From Anaerolineae bacterium (GTDB lineage: Bacteria; Chloroflexota; Anaerolineae; E26-bin7): DNA of 5,747 nucleotides. The notes under the pieces were generated by a model. That model was not told the DNA's origin. It saw nothing but the letters and a program-made list of their open reading frames with translations, and did no database searches. Shown piece by piece: positions 1 to 5,706 of this stretch. The stretch lies in NCBI GenBank assembly GCA_029933115.1, contig JAOZOT010000108.1, positions 1 through 5,747 on the forward strand, in the 5' to 3' direction. The first letter of the stretch is position 1. Each line of letters starts with the position of its first letter. Made by a program: the position numbers and the translations under genes.

Positions 1-850
1 AAAAGTGAGTAGCTCGCTTGCCCAGCTTCTCCGGCAGGCGTTGGCCATAAGTGTGGTAGATTTCTTCCGACACCAGTCGCAGGGCCGGGCTGTCGGGGAC
101 CTCGCATCCTGCCCATTCCAGCATCAGGCGGGCTGCTTCCCGACATTCGGCCACACGGCGGTTGTAATCTGTGCCCACCAGGGCCTCGTTGATCCCCGAA
201 TGGACCACCACAATCTCAAAGTCGTCACGCCGGAAAGGTGAATCAATCATCTGTACTTCCACTGACCGGCAATCCAGGTAGGTCAGGTGTTTTTCGTCGC
301 TGAGGAGGATAACGGACTGATCCAGAATGCCGTTGTTCAGCCCAAGGTAGATGTTCTCTATGTACTGGTCCAGCCTGATATTCTCCAGGGGGGATACCTC
401 TAAGCCGTTGGCTTGCTCCAAAGCCAGGAGGTAGGCTACCCCTACCGCAGCCGAAGAACTGAGGCCGCCGATGGGCATGTCTCCGTGGACGACGCCATAA
501 ATGCCATATTGGAGGTCGTACTTTTGCTGCAGGGCCACAACTGCACCGCGAACATAATTCCCCCAATCGCCCGGCACCCTGGCCGGTACATTGTCTAGGG
601 GAAACTCTACCGGCGGGGAGAAGGTGGTGCTGCTGACCCAGACCTTGCCCTCTCTGTTGGGGGCAAAGGCCAGCAGGATGTTGCGGTCAATGGTCATGCC
701 GGTGACCAAGCCCAGTTGGTGGTCTATATGAGCACCCAGGGGGCAGATGCGCAGCGGAGAGCAGACGACTTTTATTTCCTCCTCGTGAATGCCCCATCTC
801 TCTTTCAATATCCCTGTGATCTGGTCTATCCTCTGTTGATCTTTGCCCAT
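1..850 (-). CDS. Galacturonokinase-like GHMP kinase (3' end outside window)
   Basis: The reverse strand stays open from ATG at 850 to the window edge, giving 283 residues with no stop. GHMP-kinase landmarks appear in order: sugar-binding motif SPLRICPLGAHIDHQ (31-45), ATP-binding loop PIGGLSSSAA (126-135), NGILDQS with probable catalytic Asp177 (173-179), and DYNRR (228-232), which aligns with the sugar-contacting Tyr region of galactokinase. These motifs, and the stretch around YLLALEQANGLEVSP (140-154), resemble the remembered sequence of Arabidopsis D-galacturonate kinase. In galactokinase, GEHTD carries a Glu contacting the sugar C6 hydroxyl; here it is Ala40, consistent with a C6 carboxylate. 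Likely reaction: ATP plus D-galacturonate gives galacturonate 1-phosphate, in the cytoplasm, for salvage or UDP-sugar synthesis. Start choice: GGAGG lies 10 nt upstream. The C-terminal glycine-rich motif falls outside the window. The GHMP family is secure; substrate is inferred, and a galactokinase with altered specificity is the alternative. Confidence 0.88.
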   Translation of the reverse strand, partial: MGKDQQRIDQITGILKERWGIHEEEIKVVCSPLRICPLGAHIDHQLGLVTGMTIDRNILLAFAPNREGKVWVSSTTFSPPVEFPLDNVPARVPGDWGNYVRGAVVALQQKYDLQYGIYGVVHGDMPIGGLSSSAAVGVAYLLALEQANGLEVSPLENIRLDQYIENIYLGLNNGILDQSVILLSDEKHLTYLDCRSVEVQMIDSPFRRDDFEIVVVHSGINEALVGTDYNRRVAECREAARLMLEWAGCEVPDSPALRLVSEEIYHTYGQRLPEKLGKRATHF

Positions 851-875
851 TCCTTCTTTTCCTCCAAGTGCTCTC

Positions 876-904
876 ATTATACCATAAGGGGCCAAAACTG
901 TCAG
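876..904 (-). promoter_or_regulatory. Promoter of the galacturonokinase-like gene
   Basis: Read on the minus strand: -35 CTGACA (904-899, five of six consensus bases), a 17-bp spacer, and -10 TATAAT (881-876) preceded by TGG, an extended -10. The predicted start near 869 would leave a leader of about 20 nt with the GGAGG ribosome site at 865-861. Spacing and match are close to ideal for a sigma70-type promoter; activity is inferred. Confidence 0.75.
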
Positions 905-906
905 CT

Positions 907-935
907 TTGCTTCAATGCCAAGTCAGTGGTATAAT
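907..935 (+). promoter_or_regulatory. Promoter of the xdhC-MFS-yqeB run
   Basis: -35 TTGCTT (907-912), a 17-bp spacer, and a perfect -10 TATAAT (930-935) preceded by TGG, an extended -10. The predicted transcription start near 942 lies 32 nt before the xdhC ATG at 974. This argues against the in-frame ATG at 941, which would sit at or before the first transcribed base. Confidence 0.75.
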
Positions 936-962
936 TCTGAATGCCAGCGGCAGAGAAACTTT

Positions 963-970
963 GGGGAGGA
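963..970 (+). promoter_or_regulatory. Ribosome binding site that fixes the xdhC start
   Basis: GGGGAGGA lies 3 nt upstream of ATG 974, or about 5 nt counted from the GGAG core. The spacing is slightly tight, but no comparable site precedes the in-frame ATG at 941, so 974 is preferred. Confidence 0.7.
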
Positions 971-973
971 CGT

Positions 974-1774
974 ATGAGTACGATCTATGAGGCTATTCTC
1001 GAAGCCACACAGAGCGGGGACAGCGTCGCCCTGGCAACTATCGTCAGGGCCGGCGGCTCGACGCCCCGAGAAGTGGGAACCAAGATGCTGATCTATCCTG
1101 ATGGCTCCATCGTGGACACCATTGGAGGGGGAACCCTGGAAGCCAATGTGATAGCAGAGGCTCAGGCGGCCCTCAGCGAGGGCAAGCCGCGCCTGGTGCG
1201 CTACGAATTGCGGGACGCAGAAGCCGGCGACCCGGGTATCTGCGGCGGGGAGGCGGAAATCTTTATTGACGTGATCAATCCCCATCCGACGATACTCATC
1301 GTCGGAGCCGGACACGTAGGGCGGTCCATTGCCGTCTTGAGCAGCTTTCTGGGGTTCCGCACCGTGGTCTTGGACGACCGGGCCGAGTTCGCCAATGCAG
1401 AAAGGTTGCCCCAGGCCGACGAGATTATTGTGGGCGATATTGGTGAAGAATTGGCTCGGTTCAACATAAACCCTCAGACGCACATTGTCATCGTCACCCG
1501 AGGCCACAAGCACGACCGGGACGCTTTGCGCCAGGTGGTGTCGTCGCCGGCCGCCTACATCGGCATGATCGGCAGTCGGCGTAAAGTCAAGACTGTCTTC
1601 GATGAACTGCGAAAGGATGGGGTTGCCGAAGAAGCGTTGGCCGCAGTCCATGCTCCCATCGGGCTGGACATCCATGCTGAGACACCCGAAGAGATTGCTC
1701 TCAGCATCATGGCCGAGATCATCATGATACGCCGAGGCGGGACAGGTGGCTTCATGCGCCTTGGGAGGGGATGA
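974..1774 (+). CDS. xdhC: XdhC/CoxI family molybdenum hydroxylase maturation factor
   Basis: A 266-residue protein with the complete XdhC/CoxI architecture. The N-terminal domain has GGSTPRE (27-33), DGSIVDTIGGGTLE (43-56) and DPGICGGEAEIFID (86-99) with the conserved Cys90-Gly-Gly. The C-terminal Rossmann domain has VGAGHVG (110-116), an acidic pair DD (134-135) ending the second strand, TRGHKHD (175-181), GMIGSRRK (197-204) and HAPIGLDIHAETPEEIA (226-242). Characterised XdhC binds molybdenum cofactor, supports its sulfuration and helps insert it into xanthine dehydrogenase; CoxI relatives serve CO dehydrogenase. The protein is cytoplasmic and not itself a hydroxylase. ATG 974 was chosen over ATG 941 from the ribosome site and the promoter position; the extra 11 residues match no part of the domain. 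It is first in the run, 4 bp before the transporter start, and YqeB downstream points to the same maturation pathway. The client enzyme is not in the window. Confidence 0.93.
   Translation: MSTIYEAILEATQSGDSVALATIVRAGGSTPREVGTKMLIYPDGSIVDTIGGGTLEANVIAEAQAALSEGKPRLVRYELRDAEAGDPGICGGEAEIFIDVINPHPTILIVGAGHVGRSIAVLSSFLGFRTVVLDDRAEFANAERLPQADEIIVGDIGEELARFNINPQTHIVIVTRGHKHDRDALRQVVSSPAAYIGMIGSRRKVKTVFDELRKDGVAEEALAAVHAPIGLDIHAETPEEIALSIMAEIIMIRRGGTGGFMRLGRG
1763..1770 (+). promoter_or_regulatory. Ribosome binding site inside the xdhC 3' end, for the transporter
   Basis: GGGAGGGG sits 8 nt upstream of GTG 1779, good spacing for that start. It overlaps the last xdhC codons, so translation of the two genes is probably coupled. 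The ATG at 1771, which overlaps the xdhC stop as ATGA, is in the wrong frame for the transporter. Confidence 0.6.
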
Positions 1775-1778
1775 GACG

Positions 1779-3080
1779 GTGGCTTCTACCCTCAATGCAG
1801 TGGCCAGGCGCCACCTGCGGCGCAATTTCAGCCTGGGAGTAATCAACGGGGCCCTTTTTAATCTGGCCAGTTCTTTGCTCGATCCCTCTCTGGTGCTGAC
1901 CTGGCTGGCCAGCCAGTTGACCTCCTCCAATTTTCTCATCGGGCTGGTGATGCCCATCAGTCAAGGAGGGTGGTTTCTCCCCCAATTGTTGATCTCCGGC
2001 TACCTGCAAGGGCGCAAGCGCAAGTTGCCCCTGTACGTGGCCATGTCTGCACCTCGGGCTCTCTGCTGGGCCTTGATGGCTCTGGCTCTCTTCCTGATCA
2101 CCGACAAGGCGGTCCTGCTCATTCTTTTCTACACTTTGCTCACTGTCTACAGCCTGGGCGGGGGGGTGGCCGGGCTCTCTTTCATGGACGTTGTCGCCAA
2201 AGCCATACCCTCCACCCGTCGGGGGACTTTTTTCGGTTGGCGACGCTTTCTGGGGGGCATCCTGGCTCTGGGGGGGAGCCTGGTGGTCAGATACGTCCTC
2301 GACGAGAGGTGGGGCCTGGCCTTTCCCCACAACTTTGGAGTCCTCTTTTTCCTGGCTTTCCTGACTATGAGCGGGGCAATGATCAGCTTCGGCTTGTTTG
2401 TGGAGCCTGTGGAGCCGGTGCTGAATCAGAGTGTGGCTTTGTTGGGTCAAATGAGGCGCGCTCTGCGTTTGCCGCGCCGCGATGCCAACTATGGCTGCTT
2501 TCTGGGAGCACGCCTCTTGGCGACGGCGGCCGGCATGGCTACCCCTTTCTACATTGTCTATGCCAAGCGCGTTCTGGGTGTGTCGGCGGGTATGGTGGGC
2601 GTCTACCTGACCTGTGCTACCCTGGCGGGGATCGCTTCCACCCTGGTCTGGGGGCAGATTAGTGACCAACGTGGGAACAGGGGGCTGATTCTGCTGGCCA
2701 ACCTGGTGGGGCTGGCCACACCCCTGGCGGCCTTGTCTATCCCCCTGCTGGCTAGCCGGCCGCTTTCGTTGGCTGCTCAGGCCCCTCACGCTTTCGCCGT
2801 CGTCTTTGTCTTGTCGAGCATTTTCCAGACGGGCTTGGTAATCGGTTACCACAACTACCTGTTGGACATCGCTCCCGCTGAGGATCGTCCCCTTTACATT
2901 GGTCTGGCGAATACCTTGACGGGGTTAACGATGCTTGTCTCGGCCGTAGGCGGGCTGATCGTGGACCTGGCCGGTTTGGTCACGCTCTTCTGGGTGGCGG
3001 TAGCTTTCTACGTTGGAACTCTGCTTTTAGCCGGCAGGTTGCAGGAACCAAGGGAACAAGGGTCTGTCCATAAAAGTTAA
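1779..3080 (+). CDS. Major facilitator superfamily transporter, substrate unknown
   Basis: A 433-residue integral membrane protein with about twelve hydrophobic segments, near residues 17-38, 52-73, 84-107, 111-134, 157-173, 185-208, 240-261, 272-291, 302-325, 337-357, 373-397 and 400-419. The central loop (about 209-239) is basic and amphipathic, as expected between two six-helix halves. GQISDQRGNR (292-301) after helix 8 fits the MFS signature G-x-x-x-D-x-x-G-x-R; RRGTFFGWRRFLGG (147-160) sits before helix 5. Length and layout are normal for the family. GTG 1779 is preferred for its ribosome site; an in-frame GTG at 1746 would add 11 residues inside xdhC. It lies between two molybdo-hydroxylase maturation genes and is probably co-transcribed, so import of a substrate or export of a product of the hydroxylase pathway is possible. 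Nothing in the sequence identifies the cargo. Confidence 0.88.
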   Translation: MASTLNAVARRHLRRNFSLGVINGALFNLASSLLDPSLVLTWLASQLTSSNFLIGLVMPISQGGWFLPQLLISGYLQGRKRKLPLYVAMSAPRALCWALMALALFLITDKAVLLILFYTLLTVYSLGGGVAGLSFMDVVAKAIPSTRRGTFFGWRRFLGGILALGGSLVVRYVLDERWGLAFPHNFGVLFFLAFLTMSGAMISFGLFVEPVEPVLNQSVALLGQMRRALRLPRRDANYGCFLGARLLATAAGMATPFYIVYAKRVLGVSAGMVGVYLTCATLAGIASTLVWGQISDQRGNRGLILLANLVGLATPLAALSIPLLASRPLSLAAQAPHAFAVVFVLSSIFQTGLVIGYHNYLLDIAPAEDRPLYIGLANTLTGLTMLVSAVGGLIVDLAGLVTLFWVAVAFYVGTLLLAGRLQEPREQGSVHKS

Positions 3081-3122
3081 TAGGTTAAGGCGCCGTTTTG
3101 AGCTGGATCCAACCTGAGCGAG

Positions 3123-3130
3123 GGAAGGAG
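3123..3130 (+). promoter_or_regulatory. Ribosome binding site of yqeB
   Basis: GGAAGGAG lies 5 nt before ATG 3136. The 55-bp gap after the transporter stop contains no clear terminator or promoter, which supports read-through from the upstream genes. Confidence 0.7.
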
Positions 3131-3135
3131 AAGCT

Positions 3136-3966
3136 ATGCTTGATGATATTCTGGTCGTGGTCAAAGGTGGAGGTGATTTGGCCACCGGTGTGGCTCACCG
3201 GCTTCATCGTGTTGGGATGAAAGTGATCGTCACCGAGTTGGCCCGGCCGACAGTCATCCGTCGTGCCGTGGCCTTTGCCTCGGCCGTCTTCGAGGGAGAA
3301 GTGACGGTCGAAGGGGTGGTGGCCCGTCGGGTGGAAGATGCATCACAGGCTCTGGCTCTTTTGCCAGAGGGGATTATTCCTGTGCTGGTAGACCCAGAAG
3401 CTTCTGTGGTGCGAGAACTCGAACCTGCTGTGGTGGTGGATGCCATCATCGCCAAGCGCAACACCGGCACCAAGATAACCGACGCTCCCACCGTCATCGC
3501 TTTGGGGCCGGGCTTTACCGCCGGGCTCGATGCCCACGCTGTGATAGAGACCAACCGCGGTCACGACCTGGGGCGGGTCATCCTGGAAGGGCAGGCCGCG
3601 CCAGATACGGGGATACCCGGACCGGTGATGGGCTACACCAGCGAGCGGGTGGTGCGTGCCCCCGGCGCAGGTGTCTTCCGGGGGGTAAAGGCCATTGGAG
3701 ACATGGTGGAGGCAGGTGATGTGGTAGGATTCGTCGCCGGCGCTGAGGACCAACCTGTGCTGGCTCCCATCTCCGGCGTGCTGCGAGGGCTCTTGGCCGA
3801 TGGTTTGGTGGTGAAGGAGGGCATGAAGATAGGCGACGTGGATCCCAGAGGGGTGCGCGCCTATTGCTTCACCATCTCTGACAAAGCTCGGGCCATTGGC
3901 GGAAGTGTGTTGGAAGCCATCTTGTTGCTTGAGCGTGAAAGGAAAAGCCCTCGTTGCCCCAAATGA
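3136..3966 (+). CDS. yqeB: YqeB/EF2563 family protein of selenium-dependent molybdenum hydroxylase systems
   Basis: A 276-residue cytoplasmic protein recognised by its family pattern. A nucleotide-binding-like start VVVKGGGDLATG (7-18) is followed by TELARPTVIRRAVAFASAV (33-51), VDAIIAKRNTGT (101-112), ALGPGFTAG (122-130), ETNRGHDLGRVI (138-149) and a C-terminal APISGVLRGLL...VKEGMKIGDVDPR (210-238). The C-terminal part, with paired V-x-A-G-D and APISG turns, resembles a lipoyl/biotinyl-type barrel, but no Lys in the usual modification motif is evident. The family is linked by genome context to molybdenum hydroxylases carrying a labile selenium; its biochemical activity is, to my knowledge, not established. 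With xdhC two genes upstream, a role in cofactor maturation is the best inference. The length suits the short, single-domain form. The final codons overlap the -35 region of the next gene's promoter. Confidence 0.87.
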   Translation: MLDDILVVVKGGGDLATGVAHRLHRVGMKVIVTELARPTVIRRAVAFASAVFEGEVTVEGVVARRVEDASQALALLPEGIIPVLVDPEASVVRELEPAVVVDAIIAKRNTGTKITDAPTVIALGPGFTAGLDAHAVIETNRGHDLGRVILEGQAAPDTGIPGPVMGYTSERVVRAPGAGVFRGVKAIGDMVEAGDVVGFVAGAEDQPVLAPISGVLRGLLADGLVVKEGMKIGDVDPRGVRAYCFTISDKARAIGGSVLEAILLLERERKSPRCPK

Positions 3967-3982
3967 GAAAATGTGTTATAAT
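3954..3982 (+). promoter_or_regulatory. Promoter of the TPR/L,D-transpeptidase gene
   Basis: -35 TTGCCC (3954-3959), a 17-bp spacer and a perfect -10 TATAAT (3977-3982) preceded by TGT, an extended -10. The predicted start near 3989 leaves a leader of about 35 nt. The -35 lies within the last yqeB codons. With no terminator in between, the gene may also receive read-through from upstream. The ribosome site AAGGTG (4013-4018) is 5 nt before ATG 4024. Confidence 0.7.
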
Positions 3983-4023
3983 AGACATAATAGGTAACCA
4001 TAACGTTTGGAAAAGGTGCTGAG

Positions 4024-5706
4024 ATGCCCAGCGGTGATCCGCAAAGTATGGGCCAGGCGTCAACAGAATACAAGGCCCGAGAAGTGCACCTGGGGGAGTG
4101 GTTTCAGCTTGGTGTGACAGCAGCTCGCGCCGGTCAGTTCCAGCGGGCCCGCAGCCACCTGCGACGGGTGACGGCTTGCGACCCTCAGAACGAGGAGGCC
4201 TGGCTTTGGCTGGCCGGCGTGGCCGATGACCCGCAAGAGACTTTGGCCTGCCTGGCCCGGGCCCTGACCATCAACCCCAGGAACGAGCACGCCAAGGCCG
4301 CCATCCGTTGGGCGCGAGCCAAACTGAGGGAGGAGTCTCGACTTCCGAGGTCTCCGCAACCCGGAGCGGTAACTTCTCCCCAGGAAACCGGCGTGCTTTC
4401 CCAGGCCACTCCTGCTGGATTTGCCACTCAGCAGCCGGGCGGCGGATGGCAAAGCTGCCGCGAGCAGGAGTGGGGATCTACCGACACTCGCAAATCGCCC
4501 CTGCTGGATTTGCCACCCAGCGGCCGGGTGGCGGGTGGCAAAGCTGCCGCGAGCAGAGGTAGGGGCCTACTGGGCCAGGCTGCTTTCGTCTCGAAAAGGA
4601 TTTTTCCCCACTGGGCTGGAGGGTTGCTGGTTGTCGCCCTGCTGCTGGGCCTGGTGGGCCTGATGTTGTTTACCACCGTCGGCGCTGAGGCCTGGCGCAT
4701 GGTCGCTGCTGCGCCAACGCCGACGGTGCAACCTACGGCCACCGTGCCTCCTACAGCCACACCGACCCAGGGAGAACTGGTAGCCAGGCTCCACCCAGAA
4801 TTGAATCAAGCCTGGCAGGCTGAGGATTGGCAACGAGCCCTGGAAGTCCTGGAGCAAATTCAAGCCGTGGACCCCAAACGCGAGAGTTTGCAGCGAGAGC
4901 TCTTCACTGCCCACCTGTTGCGAGGGCTGGAGTTGGTGGAGGCCAACCAACTGGAAGAAGCCGTCGTCCATTTTGAGCGGGCTCTGGCCATCCAGCCCGA
5001 CGACCCTACGGCCCAAAGCCAACGGCGAGCGGCCCTCGGCTACCTGGCGGGCATGGAGAGCTATCGCCGGGCCGACTGGGATCGGGCCGTGGAAGAATTG
5101 ACGGCCGTTTACGACATAGACCCAAACTACAAAGAGGTCAGCGCTTGGCTCTACAGTGCCCATCTCAACCGGGGGCTGGCCATGCAAGGACAGGGCCGGT
5201 TGAAGGCGGCTCAGGAAGAATACCGGCGGGCCCTGGAAATCATGAGCGACGGGGAGGATGCCAGGAGCAAACTGGCCGAGGTCACGTTCCTGCTCACTCC
5301 GCCCACGCCCACTCCCCGGCCTATACCCAATAAACGTATCGTGGTTGACATCTCCGAACAGCACTTTTACGCTTACGAGGGCGACACCCTGGTCTACAGC
5401 TTTGTTTGTTCCACAGGAGAGCCGGGTCGAGACACTGCACCAGGCCACTATCAGGTTTTGGACAAGATACCTATGGCCTATGCCAGCACTTGGAACCTCA
5501 AAATGCCCTACTGGTTGGGCATCTATTGGGCCGGCACACTGGAGAACGGCATCCACGCCTTGCCCATCCTCTCCAACGGCCAGAAACTCTGGGACGGCTA
5601 CCTGGGCCAGCGGGTCTCCTACGGCTGCGTCATCTTGAGTACCGAGGCAGCCAAGATCATCTACGATTGGGCTGAGATCGGAACGCCGGTTATCATCAGG
5701 CGCTGA
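4024..5706 (+). CDS. Membrane-anchored TPR protein with C-terminal YkuD L,D-transpeptidase domain
   Basis: A 560-residue single-pass membrane protein. In order: cytoplasmic TPR helices (about 25-100, including ACDPQNEEAWLWLAGVA); a low-complexity linker (105-190) carrying two palindromic repeats; a membrane helix (198-219) after a basic KR; a PT-rich linker (231-248); further TPRs (about 255-420, e.g. AVVHFERALAIQPDDPTAQ); a second Pro-rich linker (425-435); and a YkuD domain (437-559) with DISEQHFYAYEGD (442-454), TAPGHYQVLDK (471-481), His511 in NGIHALP, and SYGC with probable nucleophile Cys535. YkuD enzymes form or exchange L,D-peptide bonds in peptidoglycan via a cysteine acyl-enzyme. 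The usual motif is S/T-H-G-C; here the His is Tyr533, and the Arg/Asn often found after GC-V is Ile537. Cys535 and His511 remain, so activity is plausible but unproven. ATG 4024 fits the ribosome site; ATG 4048 is a weaker option. The gene is not obviously linked in function to the upstream genes. Confidence 0.87.
   Translation: MPSGDPQSMGQASTEYKAREVHLGEWFQLGVTAARAGQFQRARSHLRRVTACDPQNEEAWLWLAGVADDPQETLACLARALTINPRNEHAKAAIRWARAKLREESRLPRSPQPGAVTSPQETGVLSQATPAGFATQQPGGGWQSCREQEWGSTDTRKSPLLDLPPSGRVAGGKAAASRGRGLLGQAAFVSKRIFPHWAGGLLVVALLLGLVGLMLFTTVGAEAWRMVAAAPTPTVQPTATVPPTATPTQGELVARLHPELNQAWQAEDWQRALEVLEQIQAVDPKRESLQRELFTAHLLRGLELVEANQLEEAVVHFERALAIQPDDPTAQSQRRAALGYLAGMESYRRADWDRAVEELTAVYDIDPNYKEVSAWLYSAHLNRGLAMQGQGRLKAAQEEYRRALEIMSDGEDARSKLAEVTFLLTPPTPTPRPIPNKRIVVDISEQHFYAYEGDTLVYSFVCSTGEPGRDTAPGHYQVLDKIPMAYASTWNLKMPYWLGIYWAGTLENGIHALPILSNGQKLWDGYLGQRVSYGCVILSTEAAKIIYDWAEIGTPVIIRR
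4406..4473. repeat. Palindromic repeat, copy 1
   Basis: Bases 4411-4467 match copy 2 at 53 of 57 positions with no gaps. The copy is bounded by a perfect 11-bp inverted repeat, CCACTCCTGCT (4406-4416) and AGCAGGAGTGG (4463-4473). It contains an inner stem TTTGCCA (4420-4426) with TGGCAAA (4447-4453). It lies wholly inside the TPR/transpeptidase gene and encodes part of the cytoplasmic linker, starting PAGFATQQPGGGW. The nested inverted arms suggest a small mobile or REP-like element, but no known family is recognised. Confidence 0.75.
4490..4513. repeat. Short inverted repeat bridging spacer and copy 2
   Basis: GCAAATC (4490-4496) and GATTTGC (4507-4513) are exact reverse complements with a 10-nt loop. 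The left arm lies in the spacer between the two palindromic repeats and matches the inner-arm sequence of the repeat. It may be a remnant of a third partial copy, or chance. Confidence 0.4.
4500..4566. repeat. Palindromic repeat, copy 2
   Basis: Bases 4500-4556 match copy 1, offset by 89 bp, so the same DNA is read in another frame and gives LLDLPPSGRVAGG instead of PAGFATQQPGG. The inner stem is a perfect 10 bp, TTTGCCACCC (4509-4518) with GGGTGGCAAA (4533-4542). GGGTGGC occurs twice in tandem (4526-4532 and 4533-4539), allowing an alternative 7-bp stem with 4512-4518. The outer arms are shorter than in copy 1: CTGCT (4501-4505) with AGCAG (4552-4556). GGGGC at 4562-4566 could pair with GCCCC at 4497-4501 only through a bulge. 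Confidence 0.72.

Larger units (their letters stand above)
876..935. repeat. Inverted repeat spanning the divergent promoters
   Basis: ATTATACCA (876-884) is the exact reverse complement of TGGTATAAT (927-935). The symmetry centre lies between bases 905 and 906, exactly between the two -35 boxes. The arms are the two extended -10 elements, so the symmetry may only reflect two good promoters facing apart. It could also let one bound protein control both directions. No other long operator-like palindrome is visible between the arms. Confidence 0.6.

Noticed and set aside
243..566. Minus-strand frame of 107 codons within the kinase gene
   Set aside because: It is a frame-shifted reading of the GHMP kinase, whose correct frame runs open from 850 to the window edge.
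923..1957. Minus-strand open frame of 344 codons antisense to xdhC
   Set aside because: It lies opposite a gene with full XdhC motifs and shows no recognisable domain; long antisense frames are common in GC-rich genes.
1970..2662. Plus-strand frame of 230 codons within the transporter gene
   Set aside because: It is an out-of-frame reading of helical segments, Gly/Arg-rich, with no family features.
1752..2852. Minus-strand open frame of 366 codons antisense to the transporter
   Set aside because: The product is Gln/His/Pro-rich and hydrophilic, the typical antisense shadow of a membrane protein gene; no promoter or ribosome site supports it.
3081..3135. Terminator between the transporter and yqeB, around the GGCGCC palindrome
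   Set aside because: The palindrome is only 6 bp with no loop and no stable hairpin plus T-run follows.
4406..4566. CRISPR array
   Set aside because: Only two imperfect units with strong nested palindromes, inside a coding sequence, with no further repeat-spacer units.
4308..4663. Two short plus-strand frames across the palindromic repeats
   Set aside because: They exist because the repeat is stop-free in every forward frame; neither has a plausible ribosome site or domain.
4567..5556. Minus-strand open frame of 329 codons antisense to the transpeptidase gene
   Set aside because: No domain is recognisable, and the opposite strand encodes clear TPR and YkuD motifs.
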